Translations under genes and position numbers: made by a program
Part shown: positions 46,558 through 55,535 of the stretch, piece by piece
Numbering within the stretch: the stretch's first letter is position 1
How the letters are laid out: the number at the start of each line of letters is the position of its first letter
Notes under the pieces: generated by a model
What the model was told of the DNA's origin: nothing
Database searches by the model: none
What the model saw: the letters and a program-made list of their open reading frames with translations, nothing else
From: Propioniciclava flava
GTDB taxonomy: Bacteria > Actinomycetota > Actinomycetes > Propionibacteriales > Propionibacteriaceae
NCBI RefSeq assembly: GCF_004126535.1
Contig: NZ_PPCV01000011.1
Span: 1-64,000, forward strand
DNA: 64,000 nucleotides
Direction: 5' to 3'

Positions 46558-47721
46558 TCAGCCGAGCGGCCCGGGGTCGGCGTTGGGGCGCCAGATCGCG
46601 ACCGCGGCGGGGTCGGCCCACGGTGCCCCGGCCGCCGCAAATCCCTCCTGATGGTGCAAGGCCTGGTCCATCCAGTACTCGACGTCGTCGACGACCGGGT
46701 GTGCCGCCGAGCCTTCGCCTTCCCATGTCAGGTACTGCTCGGGGATCTGTACCGGAGCAGGTCGCAGTTGGGTTGCCTCCAAGACGCACATGAACCCGAT
46801 CGTCTCCGCGAGCGGCACGAGGGCCGGCGCCCCCGTCTCGAGGTGATCGACGAAGTTCTCCAAGAGGTCGAGGCGCGGAAAGGTCTCGTGCGTGGTCCCC
46901 GCACGCGTATGAAGGTGCAGCACGTCGCGGGTGTATTCGTAGGTCGCGACGCCCTGGGTGCCCTCCAGGGTCACCACCGCGGTGCCTTGGCCAGGCGCGG
47001 CCAACGTCAACGCCGCGCACACTGGGGGCCCCTCGACGAGATCGATACGGACGAAGCTGGTGTCATCGGCCTCGATGTGGTGCGCATGGTAAAGCTCGGT
47101 GGTGATGGCCGTGATGCTGTCGGGCGTGGTGGCACCGGCCAGCCACAGCGCGGTGGCGATCGCGTGGGCGAGGGGATTGGTCACCACCCCATCGGCGACG
47201 CGGGCGCCGTCGAGGGTTCGGCGTCCGGCCCAACGGGCCCGTTCGTAGTAGCCGCGATCGCGCAGCCAGGCTCCACGGGCACTGATGCGGGTGAGGGTGC
47301 CCAGCGTGCCGTCCGTGGCGAGGTCACGCAGTCGGGTCACGCCGGCGGAGCCGAGGCTCTGGAAGCCAATCTGGACGTGGCGACCGGTCGCTCGCGCGAC
47401 CTCCATCACCTGGGCGAACTCCGCCAGCGACGCGAAAGGAGGTTTCTCCAAGAACACGTCCGCTCCGGCCTGCAGCGCCTCGATCGCGAGGGGTGCGTGC
47501 GTGCCGATCGGTGTGGCGATGCTGACGATGTCGGGGGCGTGCTCGGTGAGCAGGTCGGAGAGGCTGGGGTACCAGGCGACGTCGCGATCGTTGAGGGGGC
47601 CGCCGGGGTCGGCGGTCGCGATGAGGGAGACGCGCCCGCTGGGAGTCAACCGGTCGATGCGCTCCAGGTGGATCGTGCCGAAGCCTCGGACGCCGACTTG
47701 CGCGATGGTTGTGCTGGGCAC
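46558..47721 (-). CDS. Gfo/Idh/MocA family oxidoreductase
   Basis: This is a 387-residue dehydrogenase with N-terminal Rossmann motif AQVGVRGFGTIHLERI, the EKP motif DVFLEKPPFASLAEF near residue 90 and a C-terminal domain. I chose the GTG at 47721 because TTGGAGG stands five bases before it; an upstream TTG at 47733 overlaps that site. It is the third member of this family in the region and follows a LacI-type operator 18 bp upstream. Its target sugar is unknown. Confidence 0.87.
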   Translation of the reverse strand: MPSTTIAQVGVRGFGTIHLERIDRLTPSGRVSLIATADPGGPLNDRDVAWYPSLSDLLTEHAPDIVSIATPIGTHAPLAIEALQAGADVFLEKPPFASLAEFAQVMEVARATGRHVQIGFQSLGSAGVTRLRDLATDGTLGTLTRISARGAWLRDRGYYERARWAGRRTLDGARVADGVVTNPLAHAIATALWLAGATTPDSITAITTELYHAHHIEADDTSFVRIDLVEGPPVCAALTLAAPGQGTAVVTLEGTQGVATYEYTRDVLHLHTRAGTTHETFPRLDLLENFVDHLETGAPALVPLAETIGFMCVLEATQLRPAPVQIPEQYLTWEGEGSAAHPVVDDVEYWMDQALHHQEGFAAAGAPWADPAAVAIWRPNADPGPLG

Positions 47722-47738
47722 CGGTGCCTCCAAGCATG

Positions 47739-47752
47739 GGAATGCGTTTACC
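47739..47752. promoter_or_regulatory. LacI-type operator upstream of the 46.6-47.7 kb dehydrogenase
   Basis: GGAATGCGTTTACC (GGTAAACGCATTCC on the minus strand) matches the operator family with a slightly weaker palindrome. It is the right-most of the five sites and stands at the edge of the accessory block, just before holA. Confidence 0.55.
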
Positions 47753-47877
47753 GGCCACCTTATCGCAGGGGGAGCTGACGCAGAGGTGGGTGGTGAAGGG
47801 CCGTCCGTGTGCCGGGCTCATCGAGGCTGCGTGCGGTAGGGGCGATGGATGTCTGCGTGCGCTGGCAGGATGTCCGT

Positions 47878-48873
47878 GTGGAGGAGACGGCGATTTTCGG
47901 TGCGGTGACGCTCGTGAGCGGCCCTGAGGCCCTGCTGGCCGAGCGGGCGATACGAAGCCTGACGCAGCGGGCCCTGGCCGAGCGTCCTGAGGCGTCGGTC
48001 ACCACGCTGGAGGGCGCAGGTCTGGACGCGTCCGCCTTGGCACAGGCGACGACCGGGTCGCTGTTCGCCTCGGACGCCATCGTGATCATCAACCCGATTT
48101 CCGAGGTCCCGGCCGAGTTGTTCGACACTCTCGCGGGCTACGCGAAGACCCCGCAAAGCGATCTTGGTCTGGTGCTCGTGCATCCGGGGGGAGTCAAAGG
48201 CAAGCGCCTGCTGGACGCCTTGAAGAAGGCCAAGGTCGCCGTCGTGGACTGCCCCACGATCAAACCGTGGGAACTGGCCGGGTTTGCCATCAACGAGGCC
48301 CGGCGGGTGGGTGGGCGTATCGATCAAGGCACGGCGGCGCGTCTGGTGGAGGCGTTGGGCGCGGACGCGCGGGCGGTCGCCGGGGCCATTCGTCAGTTGC
48401 TGGCCGACTCCGATGATCGTGTCGTCACCGAAGCTGCGGTCCGGCGGTATTTCACGGGGCGGGCAGATGTGACGAGCTTCACCGTTGCCGATCACGTGAT
48501 GGCGGGGCGTCGCAACGAGGCGCTCGGGGCGTTGCGGTGGGCCCTGGATACGGGTGTGGCTCCTGTGCTCGTGACCAGCGCGGTGGCCGCCGCGGTACGG
48601 CAGCAGGGTCGCTATAGCGACCTGGCGGGACAGCGCATGCGCGATGGCGATGTCGCTCGTGAGATCGGCGTTCCACCGTGGAAGGTGAAGGATCTGGTGC
48701 GGCACTCCCGGGACTGGACGGCGCGCGGCCTGGCGGATGCGCTGCAGCGGGTCGCGGTGGCGGATGCGGCGGTCAAAGGCTCGGCCGCCGACCCCGCGTT
48801 TGCCTTGGAGCGGATGGTGTTGGACGTCGCGGCCTTGCGGGGGCGGCGTCCCGAATCGGGCATGGGGCGCTGA
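47878..48873 (+). CDS. holA: DNA polymerase III subunit delta
   Basis: This 331-residue clamp-loader subunit opens the sliding clamp at the replication fork. The N-terminal AAA+-like domain starts at VTLVSGPEALLAERAI, the mid-region reads IKPWELAGFAINEARRVGGRI near residue 130, and the C-terminal collar domain ends with ADAAVKGSAADPAFALERMVLDVA, all typical of actinobacterial HolA. I prefer the GTG at 47878 (AGGA six bases upstream). An ATG at 47845 in the same frame is possible. It is normally next to comEC in actinobacteria. Confidence 0.9.
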   Translation: MEETAIFGAVTLVSGPEALLAERAIRSLTQRALAERPEASVTTLEGAGLDASALAQATTGSLFASDAIVIINPISEVPAELFDTLAGYAKTPQSDLGLVLVHPGGVKGKRLLDALKKAKVAVVDCPTIKPWELAGFAINEARRVGGRIDQGTAARLVEALGADARAVAGAIRQLLADSDDRVVTEAAVRRYFTGRADVTSFTVADHVMAGRRNEALGALRWALDTGVAPVLVTSAVAAAVRQQGRYSDLAGQRMRDGDVAREIGVPPWKVKDLVRHSRDWTARGLADALQRVAVADAAVKGSAADPAFALERMVLDVAALRGRRPESGMGR

Positions 48874-48963
48874 TTTGGGGCCGGGGCGCGGCACTGGTAA
48901 GCTTGTGGATCGCGTCCATAGTGGGCGCACCCCTTAGATCGAACCTGAACCGAAGGCTTGCCC

Positions 48964-49224
48964 GTGGCGAACATCAAGTCCCAGAAGAAGCGGATCCTCA
49001 CGAACGAGAAGGCGCGTCTGCGCAACAAGGCCGTGAAGTCCGCTCTGAAGACGCACATTCGCAAGTTCCACGAGGCCGCCGAGGCCGGGGACGCTGCGAA
49101 GGCGCAGAAGCTGGCGCAGGTCGCGTGCCGTGAACTCGACGTGGCCGTCAGCAAGGGCGTCATCCACAAGAACCAGGCGGCCAACCGCAAGTCGGCCGTC
49201 GCTTCGGCTGCCGCCGCGCTCTGA
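48964..49224 (+). CDS. rpsT: 30S ribosomal protein S20
   Basis: This 86-residue basic protein binds 16S rRNA. The family start (V/M)[20 protein letters not shown] is clear, with [13 protein letters not shown] near the C-terminus. I chose the GTG at 48964, giving MANIKSQ, over the TTG two codons earlier. The 90 bp upstream contain its promoter region. It is followed by a GC-rich terminator. Confidence 0.97.
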   Translation: MANIKSQKKRILTNEKARLRNKAVKSALKTHIRKFHEAAEAGDAAKAQKLAQVACRELDVAVSKGVIHKNQAANRKSAVASAAAAL

Positions 49225-49236
49225 CGAACGTTTGCG

Positions 49237-49269
49237 ACGTCGCCCCGCCGGGTAAGGCCGGGGCGACGT
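49237..49269 (+). terminator. Terminator after rpsT
   Basis: ACGTCGCCCC (49237-49246) and GGGGCGACGT (49260-49269) form a perfect 10-bp stem with an inner GC-rich loop, starting 13 bp after the rpsT stop. A short GT-rich tract follows. It separates rpsT from lepA. Confidence 0.7.
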
Positions 49270-49303
49270 TGTGTCGTACCCGCATCCGGAGAGGGGGACG
49301 CGC

Positions 49304-51136
49304 GTGAGCGCGCCGCAGCCTGGGGCGACGCCCCCGCAGATCATCCGCAACTTCTGCATCATCGCCCACATCGACCACGGCAAGTCGACCCTGGCCGACC
49401 GGATGCTCCAACTCACCGGAGTGGTCGATGAGCGCTCGATGCGTGCGCAATACCTGGATCGGATGGATATCGAGCGCGAGCGCGGTATCACGATCAAGAG
49501 CCAAGCCGTCCGCATGCCCTGGCGGGTGGGTGAAACCGATTATGTGCTGAACATGATCGACACGCCCGGCCACGTCGACTTCACCTATGAGGTCTCCCGC
49601 TCGCTCGCGGCGTGCGAGGGTGCTGTCCTTCTGGTGGACGCCGCTCAGGGCATCGAGGCCCAGACGCTGGCCAACCTGTACCTGGCGATGGAAGCCGACC
49701 TCCAGATCATTCCGGTGCTGAACAAGATCGACCTGCCCGGCGCCCAACCGGAGAAGTACGCCGAGGAACTCGCCTCCTTGGTGGGCTGCGAGCCCGAAGA
49801 CGTCTTCCGGGTATCCGGGAAGACCGGGGTCGGCGTCCCCGCGTTGCTGGACGCGATCGTCGCCCAGATCGACGCCCCCGTCGGGGAGGCGTCCGGTCCC
49901 GCACGCGCCCTCATCTTCGACTCGGTGTATGACACCTACCGCGGCGTCGTCACGTATGTGCGCGTCGTCGATGGGGAACTGAAGCATCGCGAGCGAGTCG
50001 CTATGATGTCGACGCGTTCCACACACGAACTGCTTGAAGTCGGCGTCATCAGCCCCGAACCGATTCCTGGCAAGGCTCTGGGCGTCGGCGAGGTCGGCTA
50101 CCTCATCACCGGCGTCAAGGACGTACGGCAAAGCCGCGTCGGCGACACGGTGACGCTGCAGCACAACCAAGCCACCCAACCGCTCGCGTGCTACAAGAAT
50201 CCCAATCCGATGGTGTACGCGGGCCTGTACCCCATCGACGGTGCGGACTTCCCCGAACTCCGCGAAGCCTTGGAGAAGCTCCAACTCAATGATGCGGCGC
50301 TGACCTACGAACCGGAGACCTCAGGCGCGCTGGGTTTCGGGTTCCGCATCGGCTTCCTGGGCTTGCTGCACATGGAGATCGTGCGCGAGCGTTTGGAACG
50401 CGAGTTCAATCTCGACTTGATCTCGACCGCACCCAACGTCGTCTACCGGGTCGTGATGGAAGACGGCAGCCAGCATCAGGTCACCAACCCCAGCGAGTTC
50501 CCTGAAGGCAAGATCGCCGAGGTGTGGGAGCCGGTCGTGCACGCGACGATCCTCACGCCAACCGACTACATCGGGACGATCCTCGAGTTGTGCCAGCAAC
50601 GCCGGGGCCTGCAACGCGGTATGGATTACCTGTCGTCGGATCGCGTGGAGATTCGGTACACGCTTCCGCTGGCCGAGATCGTCTTCGATTTCTTCGATGC
50701 GCTCAAGAGCCGCACGAAGGGCTATGCGTCCCTGGACTACGACGAGGCGGGCGAACAGACCGCCGAGTTGGTGAAGGTCGACATCCTGCTCCACGGTGAG
50801 CCGGTGGATGCCTTCAGTTCGATCGTCCACAAGGACGCCGCCTACTCCTACGGGTTGGCGATGGCCAAGAAGTTGAAGGAACTCATCCCTCGCCAGCAGT
50901 TCGAGGTGCCCATCCAGGCGGCCATCGGGGCACGGGTCATCGCGCGCGAAACGGTGCGGGCGATGCGTAAGGACGTGCTGGCCAAGTGCTATGGCGGCGA
51001 CATCAGCCGTAAGCGCAAGCTGCTGGAGAAGCAGAAGGAAGGCAAGAAGCGGATGAAGATGGTGGGCCGGGTCGAGGTGCCACAAGAGGCCTTCGTCGCG
51101 GCACTGTCCACCGGGGAGTCCCGCGAGCCCAAGTAG
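49304..51136 (+). CDS. lepA: Elongation factor 4 (LepA)
   Basis: This 610-residue translational GTPase acts on stalled or mistranslocated ribosomes. GTPase motifs are [10 protein letters not shown] (G1), DTPGHVDF (G3) and NKIDLP (G4). The LepA-specific C-terminal domain ends with [21 protein letters not shown] set the start at the GTG at 49304 behind GAGAGGGGGACGC. The frame is open further upstream into the rpsT terminator, which is unlikely to be translated. Confidence 0.97.
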   Translation: MSAPQPGATPPQIIRNFCIIAHIDHGKSTLADRMLQLTGVVDERSMRAQYLDRMDIERERGITIKSQAVRMPWRVGETDYVLNMIDTPGHVDFTYEVSRSLAACEGAVLLVDAAQGIEAQTLANLYLAMEADLQIIPVLNKIDLPGAQPEKYAEELASLVGCEPEDVFRVSGKTGVGVPALLDAIVAQIDAPVGEASGPARALIFDSVYDTYRGVVTYVRVVDGELKHRERVAMMSTRSTHELLEVGVISPEPIPGKALGVGEVGYLITGVKDVRQSRVGDTVTLQHNQATQPLACYKNPNPMVYAGLYPIDGADFPELREALEKLQLNDAALTYEPETSGALGFGFRIGFLGLLHMEIVRERLEREFNLDLISTAPNVVYRVVMEDGSQHQVTNPSEFPEGKIAEVWEPVVHATILTPTDYIGTILELCQQRRGLQRGMDYLSSDRVEIRYTLPLAEIVFDFFDALKSRTKGYASLDYDEAGEQTAELVKVDILLHGEPVDAFSSIVHKDAAYSYGLAMAKKLKELIPRQQFEVPIQAAIGARVIARETVRAMRKDVLAKCYGGDISRKRKLLEKQKEGKKRMKMVGRVEVPQEAFVAALSTGESREPK

Positions 51137-51153
51137 CGCGACCGGTCTGGGGT

Positions 51154-51336
51154 TCAGCTCTGCTCGTCGGCCTCGCGTGGTGGCTGGGGGCGGTGCACGA
51201 TGATGACGCCCGAGTCCAGGTCGAGCGGGGGCGGGCCTGAGCCAGCCTGGTCGGTGCGATGCACCAGCACTTTCTGTAGTTCCTTGTGCTCGCGCCAGTG
51301 CCGCAGCCCTGGGTCGAGCACTTCGAGGAAGCTCAT
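51154..51336 (-). CDS. Small DUF6191-like protein
   Basis: This 60-residue protein begins MSFLEVLDPGLRHWREHKE and has a C-terminal PPPLDLDSGVIIVHRP, resembling the short actinobacterial DUF6191 family (N-terminal 'DPG..H' and C-terminal 'DLDSG.V.V'). The function is unknown. It is convergent with lepA and follows the 64-residue hypothetical gene in the same direction. Confidence 0.65.
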   Translation of the reverse strand: MSFLEVLDPGLRHWREHKELQKVLVHRTDQAGSGPPPLDLDSGVIIVHRPQPPREADEQS

Positions 51337-51340
51337 GGGC

Positions 51341-51535
51341 TCAGCCTAGGCCGGGCGCCGCGACGCTTCCAGGCATCACCGAGATCGCCGTGAGGTCACG
51401 TTCGCGGGCCTCGGCGAGGAACCGGATCAGGTGGTCTGTGAAATCGCCACGCGCCCCGAGCGTCTGTGGCTCCTTGTGGGTCGTTGTGGAATCTCCGCCC
51501 AGCAGCACTGCGGGGACGTCGCGCTCGATCATCAT
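51341..51535 (-). CDS. Small hypothetical protein coupled to rhomboid gene
   Basis: The 64-residue frame begins MMIERDVPAVLLGGDSTTTH at 51535, overlaps the rhomboid stop by 4 bp (ATGA) and ends 4 bp before the DUF6191-like gene. The translation looks protein-like (GDFTDHLIRFLAEARERDLT), and coupling supports a real gene. I recognise no family. It may be a fragment of something larger. Confidence 0.5.
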   Translation of the reverse strand: MMIERDVPAVLLGGDSTTTHKEPQTLGARGDFTDHLIRFLAEARERDLTAISVMPGSVAAPGLG

Positions 51536-52203
51536 CGGAGTCCAGGCGCTGTGTTGGCCTTGCGATGCAGGCCCCACGCCGCCAATACGCCGCCGAGGAT
51601 CCCACCCAGGTGGGCCTGCCACGAGACGCCGGGCAGTGTGGGGAACACCCCCCACAGCATGCCGCCGAAGAAGCCGAACACAGCCGCTGCGATGAGGATC
51701 TGCACCCAGTTGCGCGCGAAGAGGCCGCGCAGCAGCAGGTAGCCGAGCCACCCGAACACGAGCCCGGACGCGCCCGCCGTGACGCTGCCCGGTGCCGAAA
51801 TGAGCCATGTGAGCAGCCCTGACACGACGATCGAACTCAGGGTGGCGACCCAAAACTCGCGCCGACCACTCATGCGGGTGAGCGTCCCCAACACCAGGAA
51901 CGGGATCGTATTGGCCATGAGGTGACCGAACCCGAAGTGCAGGAAGGGCGCGGTGAAGATCTGCGGGAGTTCCCCGATGATCCGCGGGCTGACCCCCAGG
52001 CTGTCCAGGGCCCCGCCGGTCACCACGTCGATGCCCTCGAGAAGCCACATCAGGGCAAGCCAGCTGCCGACGAAGAAGAACGACGCGATGGGGCCAGGAC
52101 GCCTGTCCACGACGAGCGGGTAGCCGGGGTAGGGGGTGAGGCCCTGAGCCGACGGGGTCGGGGCCGCCGCCGGGGGCTGCCAGGGGCCGGTCGGAATGCT
52201 CAT
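51532..52203 (-). CDS. Rhomboid-family intramembrane serine protease
   Basis: This 223-residue membrane protein has a Pro-rich cytoplasmic N-terminus and about six membrane segments. Catalytic features are HFGFGHLMANTIPFLVLG (helix 2 His/Asn), GASGLVFGWLGYLLLRG (nucleophilic Ser in GASG) and AHLGGILGGVLAAWG (catalytic His). It would cleave membrane-embedded substrates. The ATG at 52203 is divergent from the YciI-like gene. Confidence 0.9.
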   Translation of the reverse strand: MSIPTGPWQPPAAAPTPSAQGLTPYPGYPLVVDRRPGPIASFFFVGSWLALMWLLEGIDVVTGGALDSLGVSPRIIGELPQIFTAPFLHFGFGHLMANTIPFLVLGTLTRMSGRREFWVATLSSIVVSGLLTWLISAPGSVTAGASGLVFGWLGYLLLRGLFARNWVQILIAAAVFGFFGGMLWGVFPTLPGVSWQAHLGGILGGVLAAWGLHRKANTAPGLR

Positions 52204-52259
52204 GTCCTCTAGTGTGCCGGGTGGCCCCCAGCCGGGAATCAACTCCTAGGATGACCAGC

Positions 52260-52562
52260 ATGAGCCTGTTCACCGTCTGGTACACCTACAGCGACGACAC
52301 CGCCTTGCGCGACACGGTGCGTCCCGACCACCGAGCGTTCCTGGGGGAGTTGGCCGCTGAGGGCACCATCGTGTTGTCTGGGCCGGTCTCCTCGCCGGAG
52401 GGCGCCCCCGCTGCCGCGCTCCTGCTGGTGCGTGCCGACAGTGCCGATGATGCCCTGGCCCGGCTGTCCAACGACCCGTTCCAGGTCAACAGCGTCGTCG
52501 CACACATCGACGTGCGTGAGTGGACGCCGGTCCTGGGCGACCTGTTCGACGCGCTGTCTTGA
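52260..52562 (+). CDS. YciI-like protein
   Basis: This 100-residue dimeric ferredoxin-like protein has the YCII pattern: TVWYTYSDDTALRDTVRPDHRAFLGELAAEG with the conserved His of RxxHxxFL and GTIVLSGPV, and C-terminal DPFQVNSVVAHIDVREW. The biochemical role is unclear. The ATG at 52260 or another ATG three codons upstream could be used. Its stop overlaps the next start by one base. Confidence 0.85.
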   Translation: MSLFTVWYTYSDDTALRDTVRPDHRAFLGELAAEGTIVLSGPVSSPEGAPAAALLLVRADSADDALARLSNDPFQVNSVVAHIDVREWTPVLGDLFDALS

Positions 52563-53401
52563 TGGCGTCGACCCGCGCCGACATCGGCATCATTGGCGGA
52601 TCAGGGTTCTACTCGTTCCTTCCCGGCGGAAGCCGCGTCGAGGTGGAGACCCCGTTCGGGGCTCCCTCGGCCCCCATCACACTGGGGGAGATGGGCGGGC
52701 GCCGCGTCGCGTTCCTGCCCCGTCACGGCGAGCGGCACCAGTTCGCACCGCATCGCGTCAACTACCGGGCGAACCTGTGGGCGCTGAAGGCGCTCGGGGT
52801 TTCCCGCGTGCTGAGCGCCTGCGCGGTGGGTTCTCTCCAGCCGTCGCTCCAGCCGGGCACGTTCGTCGTCCCCGACCAGGTCGTCGACCGGACCTACCGC
52901 CCTGGACACACCGTGTGGGAAGCCGACGGCCCCGTCGTCCACGTCCCCTTCGCCGATCCGTACTGCCCCGCCACCCGGGAGGTGTTCCTCACCGCCGAGG
53001 GAGGGCAGGCGCCACTGATCGACGGCGGGACGATGGTCGTCATCAACGGTCCCCGGTTCTCCAGCAGGGCAGAGTCACAGTGGCATGCGGCTGCGGGCTG
53101 GTCGGTCGTGGGGATGACGGGCATGCCCGAGGCATCCATCGCCCGGGAACTCGCGCTGTGTTACGCGACCGTGTGCTGCGTCACCGATATGGACGCGGGC
53201 GCCGAGGGCGAGGCGGGGGTGCGAGCCGGTGACGTGAAGGCCGTGTTCGCCAGCAACATCGGACGTCTCAAGCGCCTCCTGGAGCGGGCGGTGACCGTGG
53301 AACCAGCCCAGGCCTGTGAGTGCGCGCACGCCGTGGACGGTTTGCCGCTGCCCTTCCCGCTGCCCACGGTGGGCGACGGGATCGGCCCGGTTCTGGGCTG
53401 A
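52562..53401 (+). CDS. Purine nucleoside / S-methyl-5'-thioadenosine phosphorylase family
   Basis: This 279-residue enzyme phosphorolyses a 6-oxopurine nucleoside or methylthioadenosine. The N-terminal GIIGGSGFYSFL and FLPRHGERHQFAPHRVNYRAN carry phosphate-binding residues, and GPRFSSRAESQWHAAAGWSVVGMTGMPEAS is the PNP/MTAP family-2 signature. The choice between MTA and other nucleosides cannot be made safely from what I see. It is likely co-transcribed with the YciI-like gene and hemW. Confidence 0.88.
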   Translation: MASTRADIGIIGGSGFYSFLPGGSRVEVETPFGAPSAPITLGEMGGRRVAFLPRHGERHQFAPHRVNYRANLWALKALGVSRVLSACAVGSLQPSLQPGTFVVPDQVVDRTYRPGHTVWEADGPVVHVPFADPYCPATREVFLTAEGGQAPLIDGGTMVVINGPRFSSRAESQWHAAAGWSVVGMTGMPEASIARELALCYATVCCVTDMDAGAEGEAGVRAGDVKAVFASNIGRLKRLLERAVTVEPAQACECAHAVDGLPLPFPLPTVGDGIGPVLG

Positions 53402-53408
53402 CGCGTCG

Positions 53409-54623
53409 ATGAGCCCATCCACCCTGCCGGAAGGGGAACCGGCACCCGCCGACGGCGCGTTGCCGCCCGAGGCGCTGGCCGGGCAGGCGTCGCGGCGGCT
53501 GTCGGCTTACCTCCACGTCCCGTTCTGCGCGACGCGTTGCGGCTACTGCGATTTCAACACCTACACCGCGGCCGAACTTGGGGCTGCGCCCGGGACGTCT
53601 CAACGCAGTTACCTGGATGCCATGGCCGCCGAAATGCGCCTGGCGGGGGGCGTCTTGGGGGAGCCGCGTCCCCTTCACACGGTGTTCTTCGGGGGCGGTA
53701 CTCCCACTTTGTTGCCCGCCGACGATCTCGCGGGCCTGCTCCAGACGGCTCGCGACACGTTCGGGCTGGCCACAGACGCGGAGGTGACCACCGAAGCCAA
53801 CCCAGATTCGGTGACCCCGGCCTACCTGGAGCGCCTGGTGGAGGCCGGGTTCACGCGGATCAGTTTCGGGATGCAAAGCGCTGTCCCGCACGTGCTGGCC
53901 CTGCTGGAACGCACCCATACCCCGGGTCGCGCGCTGGAGGCCGTCGGCTGGGCGCGGGCCGCAGGCTTCGCATCGGTCAGCGTGGACCTCATCTACGGGA
54001 CGCCGGGGGAGTCGCTGCAGGATTGGCGTGCGTCGGTCGAGCAGGCCCTCTCGGCTGAGCCCGACCATGTCAGCGCCTACTCGCTCATCGTTGAGGAGGG
54101 CACCCGCTTTGCCGCGCGCGTCCGACGCGGTGAGGTCCCGCTGCCCCAAGAAGACGATCTCGCCGACAAGTACGACCTGGCAGACGCGTTGTTCCGGGAG
54201 GCGGGACTCTCCTGGTACGAGGTGTCCAACTGGGCCCGCCCCGGCCACGCATGCCGCCACAACCTCGCCTACTGGGTGGGTGACGACTGGTGGGGGTTCG
54301 GCCCCGGCGCCCACAGCCATATCGGGGGCGTCCGGTTCTGGAACGTCAAGCATCCGCGCACCTATGCGACGCGGCTGGGGCGCGGGGATTCCCCCGCCGC
54401 TGGGCGTGAGCGGCTCGACGCCGAGCAACGGCGAGTCGAGCGCGTCCTGCTGGAACTGCGGCTGCATCAGGGCCTACCGGAAACAGTGCTCACCCCCGCT
54501 GAACGACGCCGCCTGCCGGAACTTCAGCGGCGTGGCTGGCTCATCAGCGCCGGGGGATACGTCCGCGTCACGGAGGCCGGGCGACTGCTCGCCGACGCGG
54601 CCGTCCGCGACCTGCTCGACTGA
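53409..54623 (+). CDS. hemW: Radical SAM heme chaperone HemW
   Basis: This 404-residue radical SAM protein has the cluster motif CATRCGYCDFNTYT (CxxxCxYC followed by F, the HemW type with an additional Cys position lacking), GGGTPTLL, ISFGMQSAVPHVLALLERTH and the C-terminal HemN_C domain. The family inserts heme into target proteins rather than oxidising coproporphyrinogen. The ATG at 53409 lies 7 bp after the phosphorylase stop. It commonly precedes hrcA-dnaJ in actinobacteria. Confidence 0.92.
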   Translation: MSPSTLPEGEPAPADGALPPEALAGQASRRLSAYLHVPFCATRCGYCDFNTYTAAELGAAPGTSQRSYLDAMAAEMRLAGGVLGEPRPLHTVFFGGGTPTLLPADDLAGLLQTARDTFGLATDAEVTTEANPDSVTPAYLERLVEAGFTRISFGMQSAVPHVLALLERTHTPGRALEAVGWARAAGFASVSVDLIYGTPGESLQDWRASVEQALSAEPDHVSAYSLIVEEGTRFAARVRRGEVPLPQEDDLADKYDLADALFREAGLSWYEVSNWARPGHACRHNLAYWVGDDWWGFGPGAHSHIGGVRFWNVKHPRTYATRLGRGDSPAAGRERLDAEQRRVERVLLELRLHQGLPETVLTPAERRRLPELQRRGWLISAGGYVRVTEAGRLLADAAVRDLLD

Positions 54624-54671
54624 CGGCTGCCTGAGCCCCACGCCCCGCAGGCCCCCGTAGGCTGGGGGACC

Positions 54672-55535
54672 GTGAACCGCTATTCCTCTGACGTGCTCGC
54701 GAAGGGCTGGCAGCGGGCCAACAAGCCCTCGGCAACACCCACCCCCGTGTCGAAGGACCTGGTCTTGGAAGAACCCACCTCGGGGTTCGTCGGGGCCGTG
54801 GTCGGCTGGGAGAACGGCGTGGTCATCTTGGAGGATCGCCGTGGCAAGCGACGCAGCTTCCCCTTCGGCCCCAACTTTTGGCTCGATGGAGCACCGATCG
54901 ACCTCACCGGGCCGACGCGCAGCGCGCCGAGCGCCCGCGACAAAGCACAGGAATACAACCGGACCCACACCGCCTCCGGCTCCCGGGTCGGCCCGGTCGA
55001 GAAGGCCAAGGTGGCGCTCCCGAGCCGCATCTACGTTGAGGGGCGGCACGACGCCGAACTCGTCGAGAAGGTGTGGGGTGCCGACCTGCGCCACGTGGGC
55101 GTCGTCGTGGAGTACCTGGGCGGTATCGACGACCTGCCCGCCATCGTCGCCGAGTTCGCCCCGGTGAAGGGGCGGCGCCTGGGCGTCCTGGTGGATCATC
55201 TGGTTCCGGGAACCAAGGAGTCGCGGATCGTCTCCCAGGTCAGCGGGGAGTACGTGTTCGTGACCGGGCACGAGTTCATCGACATTTGGGAAGCCGTCAA
55301 GCCTGAGCGTCTGGGGCTAGAGGCCTGGCCCCGTATCCCGCGCGGCACCGACTGGAAGCATGGCATCTGCGCGACGCTCGGCTGGCCGCACGAGTCCCAG
55401 GCTGACATCGCCACCGCGTGGAAGACCATCCTGGGACGGGTCCGGGGCTGGCAGGATCTTGATCCTCACCTACTCACGGAGGTCGAACGGTTGATTGACT
55501 TCGTCTCCGCCGACCACATCGACCGGGAGTCCTGA
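54672..55535 (+). CDS. DUF3097 family protein
   Basis: This 287-residue actinobacterial protein of unknown function has the family opening (V/M)NRYSSDVLAKGWQRA, the block RIYVEGRHDAELVEKVWG and VEYLGGIDDLPAIV (TOPRIM-like appearance) and DHLVPGTKESRI. The GTG at 54672 is the start. It overlaps the following phosphatase by one base. Confidence 0.88.
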   Translation: MNRYSSDVLAKGWQRANKPSATPTPVSKDLVLEEPTSGFVGAVVGWENGVVILEDRRGKRRSFPFGPNFWLDGAPIDLTGPTRSAPSARDKAQEYNRTHTASGSRVGPVEKAKVALPSRIYVEGRHDAELVEKVWGADLRHVGVVVEYLGGIDDLPAIVAEFAPVKGRRLGVLVDHLVPGTKESRIVSQVSGEYVFVTGHEFIDIWEAVKPERLGLEAWPRIPRGTDWKHGICATLGWPHESQADIATAWKTILGRVRGWQDLDPHLLTEVERLIDFVSADHIDRES

